A DNA stretch of 64,000 nt from Biscogniauxia marginata (taxonomy: Eukaryota > Ascomycota > Sordariomycetes > Xylariales > Xylariaceae): positions 1 to 64,000 of the forward strand of contig MU404184.1 in assembly GCA_022695795.1 (NCBI GenBank), written 5' to 3'. The position numbers and the translations under genes are program-made. Shown one piece after another: positions 1 through 10,689 of this stretch. The notes below the pieces were generated by a model. The model was not told the DNA's origin and searched no databases. It saw only the letters and a list, made by a program, of their open reading frames with translations. Within the stretch, counting starts at the first letter, position 1. Every line of letters starts with the position of its first letter.

Positions 1-399
1 GTTCCGGTGGTCCTGCACGGTGTGGGCAATCATTCCAAAAACCCGGCCGTTCACCACAACCATATTGCTACTTATAACAAAAACGATTCAGTGCCGGGGG
101 TTGCCCCCCCCCCCCCCCCCCCCCCAGTGTGGCAGTCACATCTTGGCACCGTGCTGGTGGCGCGGAAGGATAAGAAGCCGCTACTGTCCCAACATCTAGA
201 AGGCGTGTGGATGTATTGTGATTACATTCTGGATCTCTTTGGGGAGGGAGAAGGTGCACCGACCCGTTTGTATAATAGGCCAGCATTCGAGAAATGGTGG
301 AAAAACTATTGTATTGAGCAAAAGGGGTTCCGGTCAGGGACCGGAGGCGAGAATGATCCGAATGATTGGCGAGCGGTGCGGTCGCCTTATGAGATGTAG
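1..399 (+). CDS. 3' end of an unrecognised conserved protein (partial)
   Basis: An open frame runs in from the window edge to a TAG at 397-399. The first codon that could be a start is not ATG, so the real start lies upstream and the entry is a 3' fragment of about 130 residues. The peptide has a Pro run encoded by a poly-C tract, then a well-formed, Trp- and Tyr-rich C-terminal region (VWMYCDYILDLFGEGEGAP, FEKWWKNYC) ending in DWRAVRSPYEM. Composition and codon use look like real coding sequence rather than chance, and the region resembles C-termini of conserved filamentous-fungal proteins that I cannot name. The part before the Pro run (about 1-95) is less convincing and could be intron or a poorly conserved linker. 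No function is assigned. Confidence 0.55.
   Translation, partial: VPVVLHGVGNHSKNPAVHHNHIATYNKNDSVPGVAPPPPPPPVWQSHLGTVLVARKDKKPLLSQHLEGVWMYCDYILDLFGEGEGAPTRLYNRPAFEKWWKNYCIEQKGFRSGTGGENDPNDWRAVRSPYEM
104..125 (+). repeat. 22-nt poly-C homopolymer inside the open frame
   Basis: Twenty-two consecutive C residues directly follow a GGGGG-TTG stretch. In the frame of the partial gene they encode about seven prolines. Homopolymers of this length are prone to slippage and sequencing error, so the frame across this point is uncertain. Confidence 0.95.
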
Positions 400-944
400 G
401 GTCTTCGTAGGTTCTGGTTAAGACCCGTACATGTAACTCACGCGCTGTCCTACGCAAGGTTATGCTAGCTTTCAAACATCGCTTAGTTTTTACAGCCAGA
501 GCCGTCAGACTCTCTAAGGTATCAATCATGATTTAGTCTGGGTTATTCCCGATGAAATCCTACGGTCGTATGGGACTCAGAAGCTTGATGCCTTGTGGTA
601 TTCTGCACCTAGATAGATGGTTATACATAGAGGCTGGTAAAGTCGCCTACATTCAGAGAACAGACAGGAATCGCTCAGTGCCGAGCCTAATTTGCCCTTG
701 ATTTTGCGTTCTCCCATGTCGACTTCGTGCAGAAAACCATATAGTAGAAGCTAGGTACGTAAAGTTGATATATTCACAAGAGGGAAGACACTGGCAAGCC
801 TACATTAATTTACATGGCTGTACGTACCTGTTGGATGAGGAAAACCAACCTAAAAAGAAGGGATTATGTGGTGTAAGTCAATTGACCTAGCTACGTGCCA
901 CCCTAAAAAACACGCTTTACAACACTAACTACCTACTCATATAA
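400..944. other. Intergenic, no gene seen
   Basis: Sequence of ordinary composition between the partial gene and the first AT-rich block. It probably contains the 3' untranslated region of the upstream gene. No open frame with coding character, tRNA or repeat was recognised. Confidence 0.6.
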
Positions 945-2100
945 ACTGCAAAAATGAAGCTATCGCCAACCTTATTCACTTTTATTTATTAGTATATAAT
1001 TAATAACTTATTTAATAAAGTTTATAATTTTAAAAAAAGGAAATAAATCGGGGTTTTATTTAATTTTATTAAAATAAAAATATAAAAATATAAAAATAAA
1101 GCTTTTATAATAATAATTATAAAATAAAACTTATAAGTTAAAAAAAGAAGCTATTTAAAATTTATACCTTTATTAATAAATATATAAAATATAAATATAA
1201 AGATATATAATAAATTAATTATATTATATTTTAATATTATTAAATTAAATATAATTAATATAAAAAAAGAATAATTGTTATAAAATAATTAATTAAAATG
1301 GTTAATTATTTTATATAATAAAATTAAAGCTTTAAATTTCATTTTTATAAATAAAATCGTTAACCTTTTAAAGTTATTAATATAACGGTTATAAAGTATC
1401 GTTATAATAATAATTAAAATTATAAAAACTATAAAAACTAGTTTATTTATTTATATAATTTATTGGTTTATAAACGATATTAATATTTATAAAACTTATT
1501 TATATATGATTTATTATAATTTAATCATTATAATTTTTAAAAATTTATTTGTATTAAAAAATAATATTATAAATTATATAAACTTAATTATAACTTAATA
1601 ATTAAACAACGTCGGTTTTATATAACAAGTAAATATATTAATATTATATATAAATAATTATTTTTCTTTTAAAGTTTTTTAAACCGGTTTATTTATAATT
1701 AAATGATTATTATTACAAATTTATTATTATTTAAAATAAAAATATTATTATAAAAACTTTATAAGTTTTTTATTAAGTTTAATAAATTTAATTATTTATA
1801 ATTTAAATTTAAAAATAATAAAATTACTTAATTATATATAAAGCTTTTTTTATATATATAAATAAAAATAAATTTAACTTATTAATATAATTTTTAAAAG
1901 ATTAATTTAAAATTAAGTTATATTTATTAATTAATATATAGTTTTTATTTTATTTTATTTTATTTTTAATATTATAATATATTATACATTTAAAAAACTC
2001 TATATTTTTATATAATTACCTTTTTATTTACTTATATATGTACTTTTTATTAATTAACATCGAATTGTTATAATACACTTTTAATTTTATTAAAAATACT
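945..2100. repeat. AT-rich, RIP-like block (degraded repeats)
   Basis: Composition switches sharply to almost pure A/T with scattered CG-containing words, and switches back near 2100. Stop codons fill all frames. Around 1311-1410 it carries a segment closely matching the 3' half of the solo LTR at 48567-48850 (shared words AAATAAAATCGTTAACCTTT and TTATAAAGTATCGTTATAAT), so at least part of the block is a decayed copy of that LTR family. Outer element limits are not resolvable here. Confidence 0.75.
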
Positions 2101-3391
2101 GGCGATCGATACACCTTTACCGGCCTTTAATACCCCTTGCTTCTTAGAAGCTCAACATTTAAGTTATATATTCACCATTAAAATCGTTGCTCGGAATTTT
2201 AAGTACTACATGGCCTTGATGACCCTCCTTTTCTTATCGGTCCTCCTTTTTTTCGTGCTTTTCTCGAGGCAGGTGAGTCTCGAAGGAACTCTTCGCCACC
2301 TCACATTTTCTTATTGCAATATCGATGATCATGGGTGGGTGCTTGGCGCCTCCTATATCTTAGCGGTATAGCAGCGTACAGTTTGACGGCACGTAACTCA
2401 TGAGGGTAAACAATATAATAGTTTCGCGAATTAAAGTTTAAGCTAGATATGTACGGGTGCAGAGCGTTTTGCATCCAATTATAACCTTCATCTCTCACAC
2501 ATTCTTGCATACCACATATTTACCCCTTCATATATCTCTGCGAGGTTCTTTCTAGCGATGGTTACAATACTTGGCTACCATCTGCGACCCTATCGACATA
2601 TAGTAACCCTAGGGAATATGCATAGCATTATCTCTATATGCTTTTATTATGAGATAATAACCCTTTTGGCTTCTCCTAGCATTCTACAAATAAGGTGTTT
2701 TAAGAGGACACAATTTCAGCCTACCGCAGCGGTATCTGCACTCCCATAATCATAGTACGCGAGTCGCTACTTGTATTGATAGGTGCTAGACTACCTGGTA
2801 TATTCTTCAAACATATGTTCTCACACGAGGTAATCTTCAGGCACTTGTCAGTGAGATACACCAAGAACGAATCGGATATACTCTTAACTTCCATCTTGAA
2901 GGTACGCAAAAATCGCCATCAATTTGAGAGATATGGAATAGATGAGTGTGGCGTGGGAGTTTATGATAGCACACTCATGCAAGCAAATTCTTCATTATGA
3001 AGATGGGGCCGTTCGATTTCTCTAACCCGTGACTATTGGAGAGCGCCGTGTGTTTGGTGAGAGGTAATTTCATACATTTCGGAGAAGTTGATGCTAGGGT
3101 TAAATCGCTGCTCATGGATTAGGGAGCAGGAAATCAATGTCCCAGCCACCTTCTATTCTCGTCTGCTCGGAACTATCTTGATGAAATCTAGCCCGCTAGG
3201 CTTATTCGGACGCAATGAATGAAGTTGTTTCCGGGATACACAGAAGAGCGACGTGCTTTCTTCATAGATGCCGCATTTTCAGACTGGAACAAATCAAGTG
3301 TCTCAGGTTCTTATCAAGGCTGATCCGAAATAGCTCTGGGTTGTGATAGAGTAAACTAAAGAAGAAAGCAAGGGCTCAGATATTTTTCATG
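2101..3391. other. Intergenic, no gene seen
   Basis: About 1.3 kb of intermediate composition between the first AT-rich block and the DPH1 stop codon. The open frames present are short (under 75 residues), overlap on both strands and show no recognisable domain. The right-hand end presumably includes the DPH1 3' untranslated region. Confidence 0.6.
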
Positions 3392-4765
3392 TCATGTAAG
3401 GACTCGGGTGTCTCTTGTGCGTCCTAAACCCTCTCGTGCGTAGTAGTCCATAGGATAGACACCGCTGCTGCTCCAATCCTCTCTCTCGTCGAGGGCGACA
3501 AGAGCCTCGTAAGGCGTGAGTAATGGCCTTGGAAAGGCGTATCCCCAATCGATGCTGAGCCTCGGACAGGCAACTTGGACCCAGCACTCCACATCGCTCA
3601 TCATTGCCAACTTCCCTGGGAATATCTCGCTGAGTAAGAGATTGATCCACGGTATCCCCATCTTCTTAAGCTTGTCCTCGATCATCTTCATCGTGTGAGG
3701 ATTGCCCTGACGGCCGAGTGATCCCAAAATTAAACCCCATTTTTGGGCACCCTTGGCCGTTGTGATAGCGTGCTTCCGGAGATTCTGCATTTCATCATGC
3801 CCATAGGTCTCGCGTGTCAACTTCCTTGAATAGGGGTCATATCTATACGCTGGTATGGTCGGGTTATGTATCATAATACTTTCCAGATGGAAGCGGCCGT
3901 CCCCAAGGTAGAGAATCAAATCTACATTCTCAGAATCTTGTAGGCGCGGAGATGTGCAGCCCAGGATTTCGCCCTTCGACAAAGGTGCGATTTGGGGGAT
4001 AAGCACCTTGAACCCAGCCTTCTCTAGCGCCGACCGGACGCCATGGATTGTGGCATTGAATTGGATCGTACCAACAATGGCGATAGTCTTTGGCGGAGCA
4101 AAATTTTGTTCAAGTGACGCAAGAAGGTGCGATGCATCTATGCTAATGTCGACGAAGACGTAGAGAACCTTGATTTTGGTCACGTCGACAGGTATCAAGC
4201 AGCTATGAGCATAGTGAACCAAGAGGTCACATCCCAGCGCCCGCGCTGTGTAGTCGTCGATGCAACAGGCTCCGTAGGTGACATCGCCCATGATCAAGGT
4301 GTCAATACCCGGGCAGAACTGGGAGAGAATGTCTGATATGGTAGTGGCAAACAGGAGCAGTCCTTCGGGCATCTGCAGGGCCACCTTTTTGGCGCCCGAG
4401 GACCGGATGCGATGGATGGTCTTGGGGATCTCAAAGGAGTAGTTGGCCGGGAGCAACAAGATAGCATCTCTGAGCTCTTGGTCATTCAAGATCTCGGGAG
4501 GGACCTGATTCAGCAGCCTCGGCGGCCGCCTGGTTTGGGACGCTGGCCCCCTTTAGTTTCAATCATGAACCTATGACGAGTAGGGTATGTACATACTTTG
4601 AATCACACCGCTTCCTTGGATTGACTGTTCGTCTGCTCCATTCTTCGCTGCGGTCCTCCGACCTACGAATCTTTTCTTCGGCTGCCTCTGGGTTGGCGAA
4701 GGCATGGGCGCCTCTTCTATATCAGCGGCAATTCCCAGATCAGTCTGCGCTCGATCTTCTTCCAT
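3392..4765 (-). CDS. DPH1: 2-(3-amino-3-carboxypropyl)histidine synthase subunit 1 (diphthamide synthesis)
   Basis: Dph1 and Dph2 form the iron-sulfur enzyme that transfers the 3-amino-3-carboxypropyl group of S-adenosylmethionine to a histidine of elongation factor 2, the first step of diphthamide synthesis in the cytoplasm. Two exons, 4765-4597 and 4542-3392, give 439 residues, close to the roughly 425 of yeast Dph1. The 54-nt intron (4596-4543) has a GTATGT donor. The acceptor was chosen at CCAG because only this choice keeps frame and restores the family stretch [15 protein letters not shown]; an AG 8 nt earlier breaks the frame. The family core [14 protein letters not shown] and [12 protein letters not shown] is intact. 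Cysteines at about 149/150 (YGACC), 252 (LGCTSPR) and 382 (VACPRLSID) match the three cluster ligands known in the family. The start is an ATG (MEEDRAQTD) followed by the usual PKKRFVGRR. Confidence 0.95.
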
Positions 4766-5119
4766 GACTTAGGTAATCCTTAATCCCAGGCTCTAGATAT
4801 GCCAACCTATGAGAGAGCGATGTATCATCAAATTTCAGATACTGAGGCTTTTTTCTTTCCCTATGCGATAGATTATAACGGGTGTAGGGGAGAATGCAAT
4901 GGTGGAAAGCATTGAGTTAAGTAAAAACTCAAAACTCAAATCAGATCCATTTTTTATCTCCGACTAGGTGCTAATAACCTAACACTAACATGTAACTAAC
5001 GAGGCGATATAAATATATTTATATTACATTATATAAAATATAAAAAAACGAAAAAACGAAATAAATAAAGTAATTAATTAAATAATTTTAAGTTTATAAT
5101 TAATTAATATAAAATTTAT
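4766..5119. other. DPH1 upstream region grading into AT-rich DNA
   Basis: Upstream side of the minus-strand DPH1 gene. Ordinary composition holds to about 5000, then an AT-rich block starts abruptly. No gene or clear promoter element was recognised. Confidence 0.5.
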
Positions 5120-5541
5120 ATAAAATATTTATATAATAAGTGAGCTATTTAATTTCTTATATAAAATCGACTTTTTCAAAAATTTATAACTTTGCGCGTA
5201 AAATTCGTAAAAATCTCGAACCTTTTTTTTAAGTTATATAATTATAAGTTTTAATTAAAAGTAAAATCAAAAAAATTAAAAATATAATATATAAAGAAAT
5301 ACGTAAAAAGGTCCGTGCGTTTTATTTTGATTTTAGTTTTTACGTGTTTTTTTTACATCTTTTAAAATTAAATTTTTTTTATTTTTTTTAATTACACTTT
5401 ATAATTATATAACTAATTAAAAAAGTCCGAGATTTTTACGATTTTTACGTGTAAAGTTATAAATTTTTAAAAAATGTCGATTTTATATAGGAAATTAAAT
5501 GGCCTACTCGCTTGTGTGGCCTATTCGCTTATGAGACACGT
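5120..5541. mobile_element. Foldback (MITE-like) element, copy 1
   Basis: The two halves are inverted copies of each other. The left arm contains ATATAAAATCGACTTTTTCA then TTTATAACTTTGCGCGTAAA and a run ending CTCGAACC; the right arm carries the reverse complement (TCCGAGATTTTTACG, then ATGTCGATTTTATAT). The right end, GACACGT followed by TA at 5542-5543, matches the other copies at 15437-16287 and 16371-16807. The left end is too decayed to place exactly and 5120 is approximate. There is no coding capacity. Long inverted arms, about 0.4 kb size and a TA flank suggest a non-autonomous DNA transposon. Confidence 0.75.
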
Positions 5542-5879
5542 TAAAATATTTAATTAATAAAAAATGAAATAAAAATGAAATAAATAATACATATTTATAT
5601 TATAACAAGAAAGTAGTTATAAAAAAGATAAATAATATATATATAATAACAAGAAATAAATTACGAGTTTTGTTTCTTTGGTAGGACTATGAATTATTTA
5701 TAGAGCCTTATTGATAGAATTATCTACATTGCTAATGATAATATATAAGAGCGAGTCATTCATTCCCTGCACCCGTCCATTATTCGCGATTAGGGGTTTG
5801 TGGGAGTGGGACTAGCTGTAGCGCTCGCAACCCCCAGGGTAGTGCTCGAATTGCTGCATCCGCCACTGTGGCCGCCGTT
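5542..5879. other. AT-rich tail, then 3' flank of the epimerase gene
   Basis: The AT-rich block runs to about 5720, followed by a normal-composition stretch that probably holds the 3' untranslated region of the minus-strand aldose epimerase gene. No gene seen. Confidence 0.5.
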
Positions 5880-7159
5880 CTAAGGTGTCACGATGTTATT
5901 GATGCTGAACACGTAGCTGGCTTGCAGGACGTAGGGGTCGTCTCCAGGCCCAAAGACCTGCCTATTCTCGCGCTGCCATTCCGGGTGGTTGATAGCATCG
6001 ATCCAATCCTCGACCTCCATCACGACACAACCATACTTGGGTATGGTCCGGGGGAATTCTTCGTTATCAGAAAGACCCTGGTCCAACTTGAGCGTCATTG
6101 TGCCATTCTGTCCATTGCAAGAATACATCTGGAAGGCGTCCTGGTCGGTGTAAACGTCGACCTGAATACCGGACCATGCAGACTGCAGGCGAGCAACAAA
6201 ACCGCCCTCCTCACGCCAGTCGTAGGGGCCCTTTTGATCTCGGTTCACAATATAGCAGGTATCTTGGACTTGCTGTTAGTCACGATACAGGTTTGGGCAG
6301 CCACATCAGAACTCTTACCATATCCCGTGCAGTTGAATCCACAGTTTCCGTCAGCTTCGGCGTCTCCAAGAGAGGCACCAATCTGCTTCGGGGCGCTCCA
6401 GAAGTCATTCACTGAACCCTTTTTGTTGGCAATGATATCGCCGGTCGGGATCAGGATGTTATCGACACCCACGCGCTGACCACTGTAGGGCATGTAGAGG
6501 GTGTGATTCAGAGCAGTGTTAGTCTCGTTATTGGCAAAACCATCCAAGTTCCAATACGTGTGGCTGCTAAGCATGATAGGTGTCTTCTTAGTTGTGGCAA
6601 ACGCAACCATCTTAAAGTGCCACGTAAAGTCAGCCAGGGTGTAGGTGATATAAGAGACAACCTCCCCAGGGAAGCCTTCCTTGCCGTCAGGATCGACGAT
6701 AGAAAAGGTGATGCTGTCACTGGTGTGGGAGACGACGGTGAAATTCCTATAATCCCACCCGTCATGGCCGCCGTGGAGGGTGTCGGCCCCGTCGGGAGCC
6801 TCCGGGGTGGGGTTCTCGTTGGCATCAACCTTGTAAGTCTCCCCGTCAATCACAAATGTGCTGTTCTGGATACGGTTTGCGTAACGGCCAGGAACGCTGC
6901 CAAAGTGGGGATGTTGCTGGTCGATCTCGTAGTAGCTAGCATTGTCGAAGCCGCCCACGATGTCTCGCTGGATGCCATACCGGTCATTGATCAGCAGCTT
7001 TGCTATCGAAGCTCCGTATGGGATGAAGGCAGCCGAGAGGGCCTCGCTATAGATCCAGTAGAAGCCATTCTCGTCCGGCCCCGTTCCGCCCGAATTGGCC
7101 AAGGCAATCGGGAGCAAGAGAGCTCCCAACGCCGCTGTAATACCAGTGTTCAGGCGCAT
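5880..7159 (-). CDS. Secreted aldose 1-epimerase (galactose mutarotase family)
   Basis: The family interconverts alpha and beta anomers of aldoses such as galactose and glucose. Two exons, 7159-6319 and 6268-5880, give 409 residues. The 50-nt intron (6318-6269) has GTAAGAG at the donor, GTGACTAAC as branch site and CAAG at the acceptor. The start is ATG at 7159 (MRLNTGITAALGALLLPIALA); the upstream frame opens only with TTG. This start gives a hydrophobic signal peptide with likely cleavage near residue 21, so the protein is probably secreted, unlike cytosolic GalM. Family residues visible are GRYANRI (about 91-97), His129 in LHGGHDGW, His200 in SSHTYWNLDGF, and a C-terminal Glu near 365 in CVVMEVEDW followed by NHPEW, matching the His/His/Glu set of GalM. 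Several N-x-S/T sites fit secretion. Substrate is not predictable. Confidence 0.92.
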
Positions 7160-8531
7160 GCTCGACTCGTTAACAATGTGCAAGCGCGATCAGGTCCGGT
7201 AGTCAAGTAAGGGCAAAGCAAAGTCGTGAAGATCACGCGAAAGTACGGGATTCTAGAGCCCGGGTTCGCGTCGGGTTATATACCCCGGGGGGCCTGGGCA
7301 ACAACAGGAGACAATCATGACGATCCGGGGAATGTAATCTTACTTTTGTCGGCTGCTGGAGCTACTCCACCTTGTCTAAGGTTCGGGGGTAGCGTTGCAT
7401 TGCATGTTTTCTTAGATTGGATTGGGCTGGTTGGGGCATGTGGTGCAACGACGCAGATCCAGCAGACCGTCAAGGTTCGTCAGATGGCTTAGGCTTAGGT
7501 ACTCTACTCTTCCAAGGGAATCTTGAACCGTGGGTTTGGATCACTACCGCACTTATATGGAAGAGATGGTTACCTGTGTTAGGTATATTGCAATCGAACG
7601 ACAACGCCGAAATGAGGGACGGGAACTCGCCCCTCCGCGCTTGAACATCTGTGCGGCTCTTCTGAATGCTCCATCTAGTTCGGTGTATTCTTCCAACGAG
7701 CTGAAAATGGAGAATGTGAGAAGGAAGAAAAAGAGGGAAGCTATCCAGGGTACCTACACCTTACCTTGCTACTCTAGGTCGTTTTCCCCGAACGTGTAAG
7801 CATACAAGAACGCACTAACGATTGGAAATGAAGGAGGGCGACACAAGACTTGCCTTCGTCAACTTGTCGGCCTTATGAGATGCGGGGGGATTATAAGACT
7901 TCCAATACGAGAAAGCCCTGTTTTGCTTGTTTGTTTCCCCAAAATCCTTCTAGACTTCCCCACCCCAAACCCCCAGCGTCATCCCCGCATTCCCCCTGTC
8001 ACCCTTTCCCCCTTGTATACACCATGCACCTCTATCGAGGGTTGATGTACGTACGTTCGATAACGAGGTCCTTCGAAGCTCGAGTTCACAAGAAAGCCGG
8101 CGGAGGGGATACCTAGCTATGCTCAGAGTTCTTAACGTAGGTGCCTACCAAGCCTGATTGTGAGTGCTCAATAGCCAAAATGGAGACAATAGTTACCAGG
8201 TATTCATCTCTACCAGCACACAAGATCACGCACGAAGAGCCAGCTATCATCATCTAAACCGCTAAATCCAACCGGGATTGCAGCAATGTCTCGAAGTTCC
8301 TTTTCAAGCATATAGTTCTTTTTAGAAGGAAAAGAAAAAACTCAGTCTACTCATGGGATACTCCTCTGCCTTAGTCGGACTCGTGCGGCAAGACTTCATG
8401 TATTGGATGCTAATAATTGAGAAAGCCAGTACTCCCCATAATGTGCGATACCTAACCTATACACACACACACACACACACATAACACACACAAGCACACT
8501 CTTGCTGTTCAGTTCTTTATTCGTCGTTTAA
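7160..8531. other. Intergenic between the epimerase and VMA2 genes
   Basis: About 1.4 kb of normal composition with the epimerase promoter on the left and the VMA2 3' region on the right. It contains a dinucleotide repeat at 8461-8480. Open frames are short and overlapping, without recognisable domains. Confidence 0.6.
8461..8480. repeat. (AC)10 microsatellite
   Basis: Ten tandem AC units just downstream of the VMA2 stop codon, continued imperfectly for about 12 nt after an interruption. It probably lies in the VMA2 3' untranslated or flanking region. Confidence 0.95.
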
Positions 8532-10269
8532 TCATACGTCAACCAAGTTCTCCTCCTGCGGCTCGCTGGCTGTATCCTTCACACCCTTATCGTTCTTATC
8601 CTTAGCCTTGCCCTTTCGCTCCGCAGCCGATCTTTGGTAGAACTCCTGAATGATCTTGGCAGGGATGCGGTTGAGCAGCTCCTTGGGGAAGATGCGCAGC
8701 AAGCTCCATGCAATGTCCAGCGAGTCGAAGATGCTTCGCTGCTCGTATGCGCCCTGGGTCACAAACTGCCGCTCGAACTTCTCCAGGAACTCCAGAGATA
8801 GCTTGTCTTCGGCTGACAGGGCCTCCTCGCCGACGACTGCCTTCATAGCGGCTGCGTCCCGACCAATGGCATACTTGGCGTAAAGCTGGTTCGAGACGTC
8901 GCCGTGGTCCTTTCGCGTCATCCCCTCGCCAATGGCAGATTTCATCAGGCGCGAGAGCGACGGCAGGACGTTGATAGGCGGGTAGATACCACGGTTGGCG
9001 AGCTGACGGTCTACGAAGATCTGGCCCTCGGTGATATAACCTGTCAGGTCGGGAATAGGGTGTGTAATATCGTCGTTCGGCATAGTCAGGATGGGAATCT
9101 GCGTGATGGAGCCATTCCGCCCCTCGACACGGCCGGCCCGTTCGTAGATTGTAGACAAATCCGTGTACATGTAGCCAGGGAAACCACGTCGACCCGGCAC
9201 TTCTTCTCGAGCCGCCGAGACCTCGCGGAGGGCGTCACAGTAGGCGGAAAGATCAGTAAGGATGACCAGAACGTGTTTCTCAAGCTGGTACGCATAGTAT
9301 TCGGCGGTGGTAAGGGCTAGGCGGGGGGTAATGATCCGTTCGATACTACGTTATGTTATCAGTCAGGGGTCTCAACCACCATCTCGGATGGCAAGCATGT
9401 CAGGCTTAATTCAATGACGTACGTAGGATCATTCGCGAGGTTGAGGAATAGCGTGACACGTTCCAAGCTACCGTTTTCCTCGAAATCGCGCGTAAAGAAA
9501 CGAGCAGTTTCCAAGTTGACACCCATGGCAGCGAAGACGATAGAGAAATTGTCTTCGTGGTCGTCATGCACGCCCTTGTTTGTAGCGCCTTTCTGCTGGA
9601 CCAGACGGGCTTGTCGACAAATCTGGGCGGCAATTTCGTTGTGCGGCAGACCGGCGGCGGAGAAGATGGGAATCTTTTGCCCACGGGCGATCGAGTTCAT
9701 GGTATCGATGGTCGAGATACCGGTCGAGATCATTTCTTCGGGATACGCCTACAGACGATCAGCTTGAGCTGGAGCAGACTAACGACGGGAAGGACGGGGT
9801 TAAGCACTCTTGAGAAGGGGTTGATCGGACTGCCGTTGATGTCGAGATAGTCCTCGGCCAAGACCTTTGGCCCCTTGTCGATAGCTCTGCCAGATCCATC
9901 GAAGATACGTCCTAGCATATCCTCCGACACACCCAGCTTTAAACTTTGGCCGGTAAATTCGACCTTGGTCTTCTTGACATCGATACCTGAGGTACCCTCA
10001 AAAACCTGGACGACGGCTCGACTACCTACACATGGCGCCTATGGTCAGTTTGGATAGCCAGAGAACCGGCTGTGTGTGAACCGCTCACCTCGCGCTTCGA
10101 GGACTTGCCCTGACCTCTCGGTACCATCGGGAAGTGTCAGGGTAACGATCTCATTATAACGTGGGAATTTGACGTTGTCCAGGATGACCAAGGGGCCATT
10201 GACACCGCCGACAGTGTTGTAGCGGATCCTAGGGACGATTGAATAGGAGGACGACTCTCGAGGATCCAT
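8532..10269 (-). CDS. VMA2: V-type H+-ATPase subunit B (V1 sector)
   Basis: The B subunit pairs with catalytic subunit A in the V1 ring of the vacuolar proton pump, which acidifies vacuole, Golgi and endosomes. Four exons, 10269-10089, 10025-9808, 9748-9423 and 9345-8532, give 512 residues, about the yeast length (517). Introns are 63, 59 and 77 nt. Intron 1 has GTGAGC and a CTGAC branch; intron 2 has an unusual GTGCTT donor with acceptor CTGTAG; intron 3 has GTACGT. The splices restore family text: [31 protein letters not shown] and [15 protein letters not shown]. The alpha/beta ATPase signature [10 protein letters not shown] is at about 364-373. The start ATG gives [17 protein letters not shown]. 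The C-terminal 30 residues are charged and variable. The upstream region carries a GATGC repeat. Confidence 0.96.
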
Positions 10270-10689
10270 GGTGTCGATCGCACTTGTCGAGTGATGCGAT
10301 GCGATGCGATGCGATACAGTAGGAGGAAGCGAAGGAGGAGAGTTGAGCTCCCTAGTATCGGAGCTATGTATTGGAGATGTGGTCGCAGTTATAATGGGGG
10401 AGGGGGTTTGAACGGAAGCAAAGGTCGATTCAAGCTCCAGCCACTGTTGACGTTTGTGTAGTAGGTGGAAGCTCCTCTGGCCCAGCCGTAGAACCGGGGT
10501 GGTAGGTAGGTACCTAGATACCTACCTAAGCTTTCCCCCCGCCAGGTAAGTTAGTGCTACTACCTAGGTACCTACAATAGCACGTGACACTATGGCGAAC
10601 CAATTCTCAATCTGTCGCAAGCACTACAGGTCAACCCCTGAAATAATGTTAGCTCCCGCTGTGGGTTGTTACAAGAAATAGGTATGTGA
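10270..10689. other. VMA2 upstream region
   Basis: Probable VMA2 promoter and 5' untranslated region on the minus strand. It holds a GATGC pentamer repeat (10293-10315) and two palindromic clusters of the TAGGTA/TACCTA motif at 10501-10528 and 10561-10574. It ends where the AT-rich block begins. Confidence 0.55.
10293..10315. repeat. GATGC pentanucleotide microsatellite
   Basis: About four and a half tandem GATGC units starting 24 nt upstream of the VMA2 start codon, hence likely within its 5' leader. Confidence 0.9.

Noticed and set aside
68..529. 153-codon open frame on the minus strand at the window start
   Set aside because: It is antisense to a better coding frame and its length depends on the poly-C tract read as Gly codons; no recognisable domain.
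6503..7210. 235-codon plus-strand frame over the aldose epimerase gene
   Set aside because: Exact antisense shadow of the epimerase exon, with no family features.
7850..8116. 88-codon plus-strand frame downstream of VMA2
   Set aside because: Low-complexity Pro/Ser/His peptide in an intergenic region, no domain.
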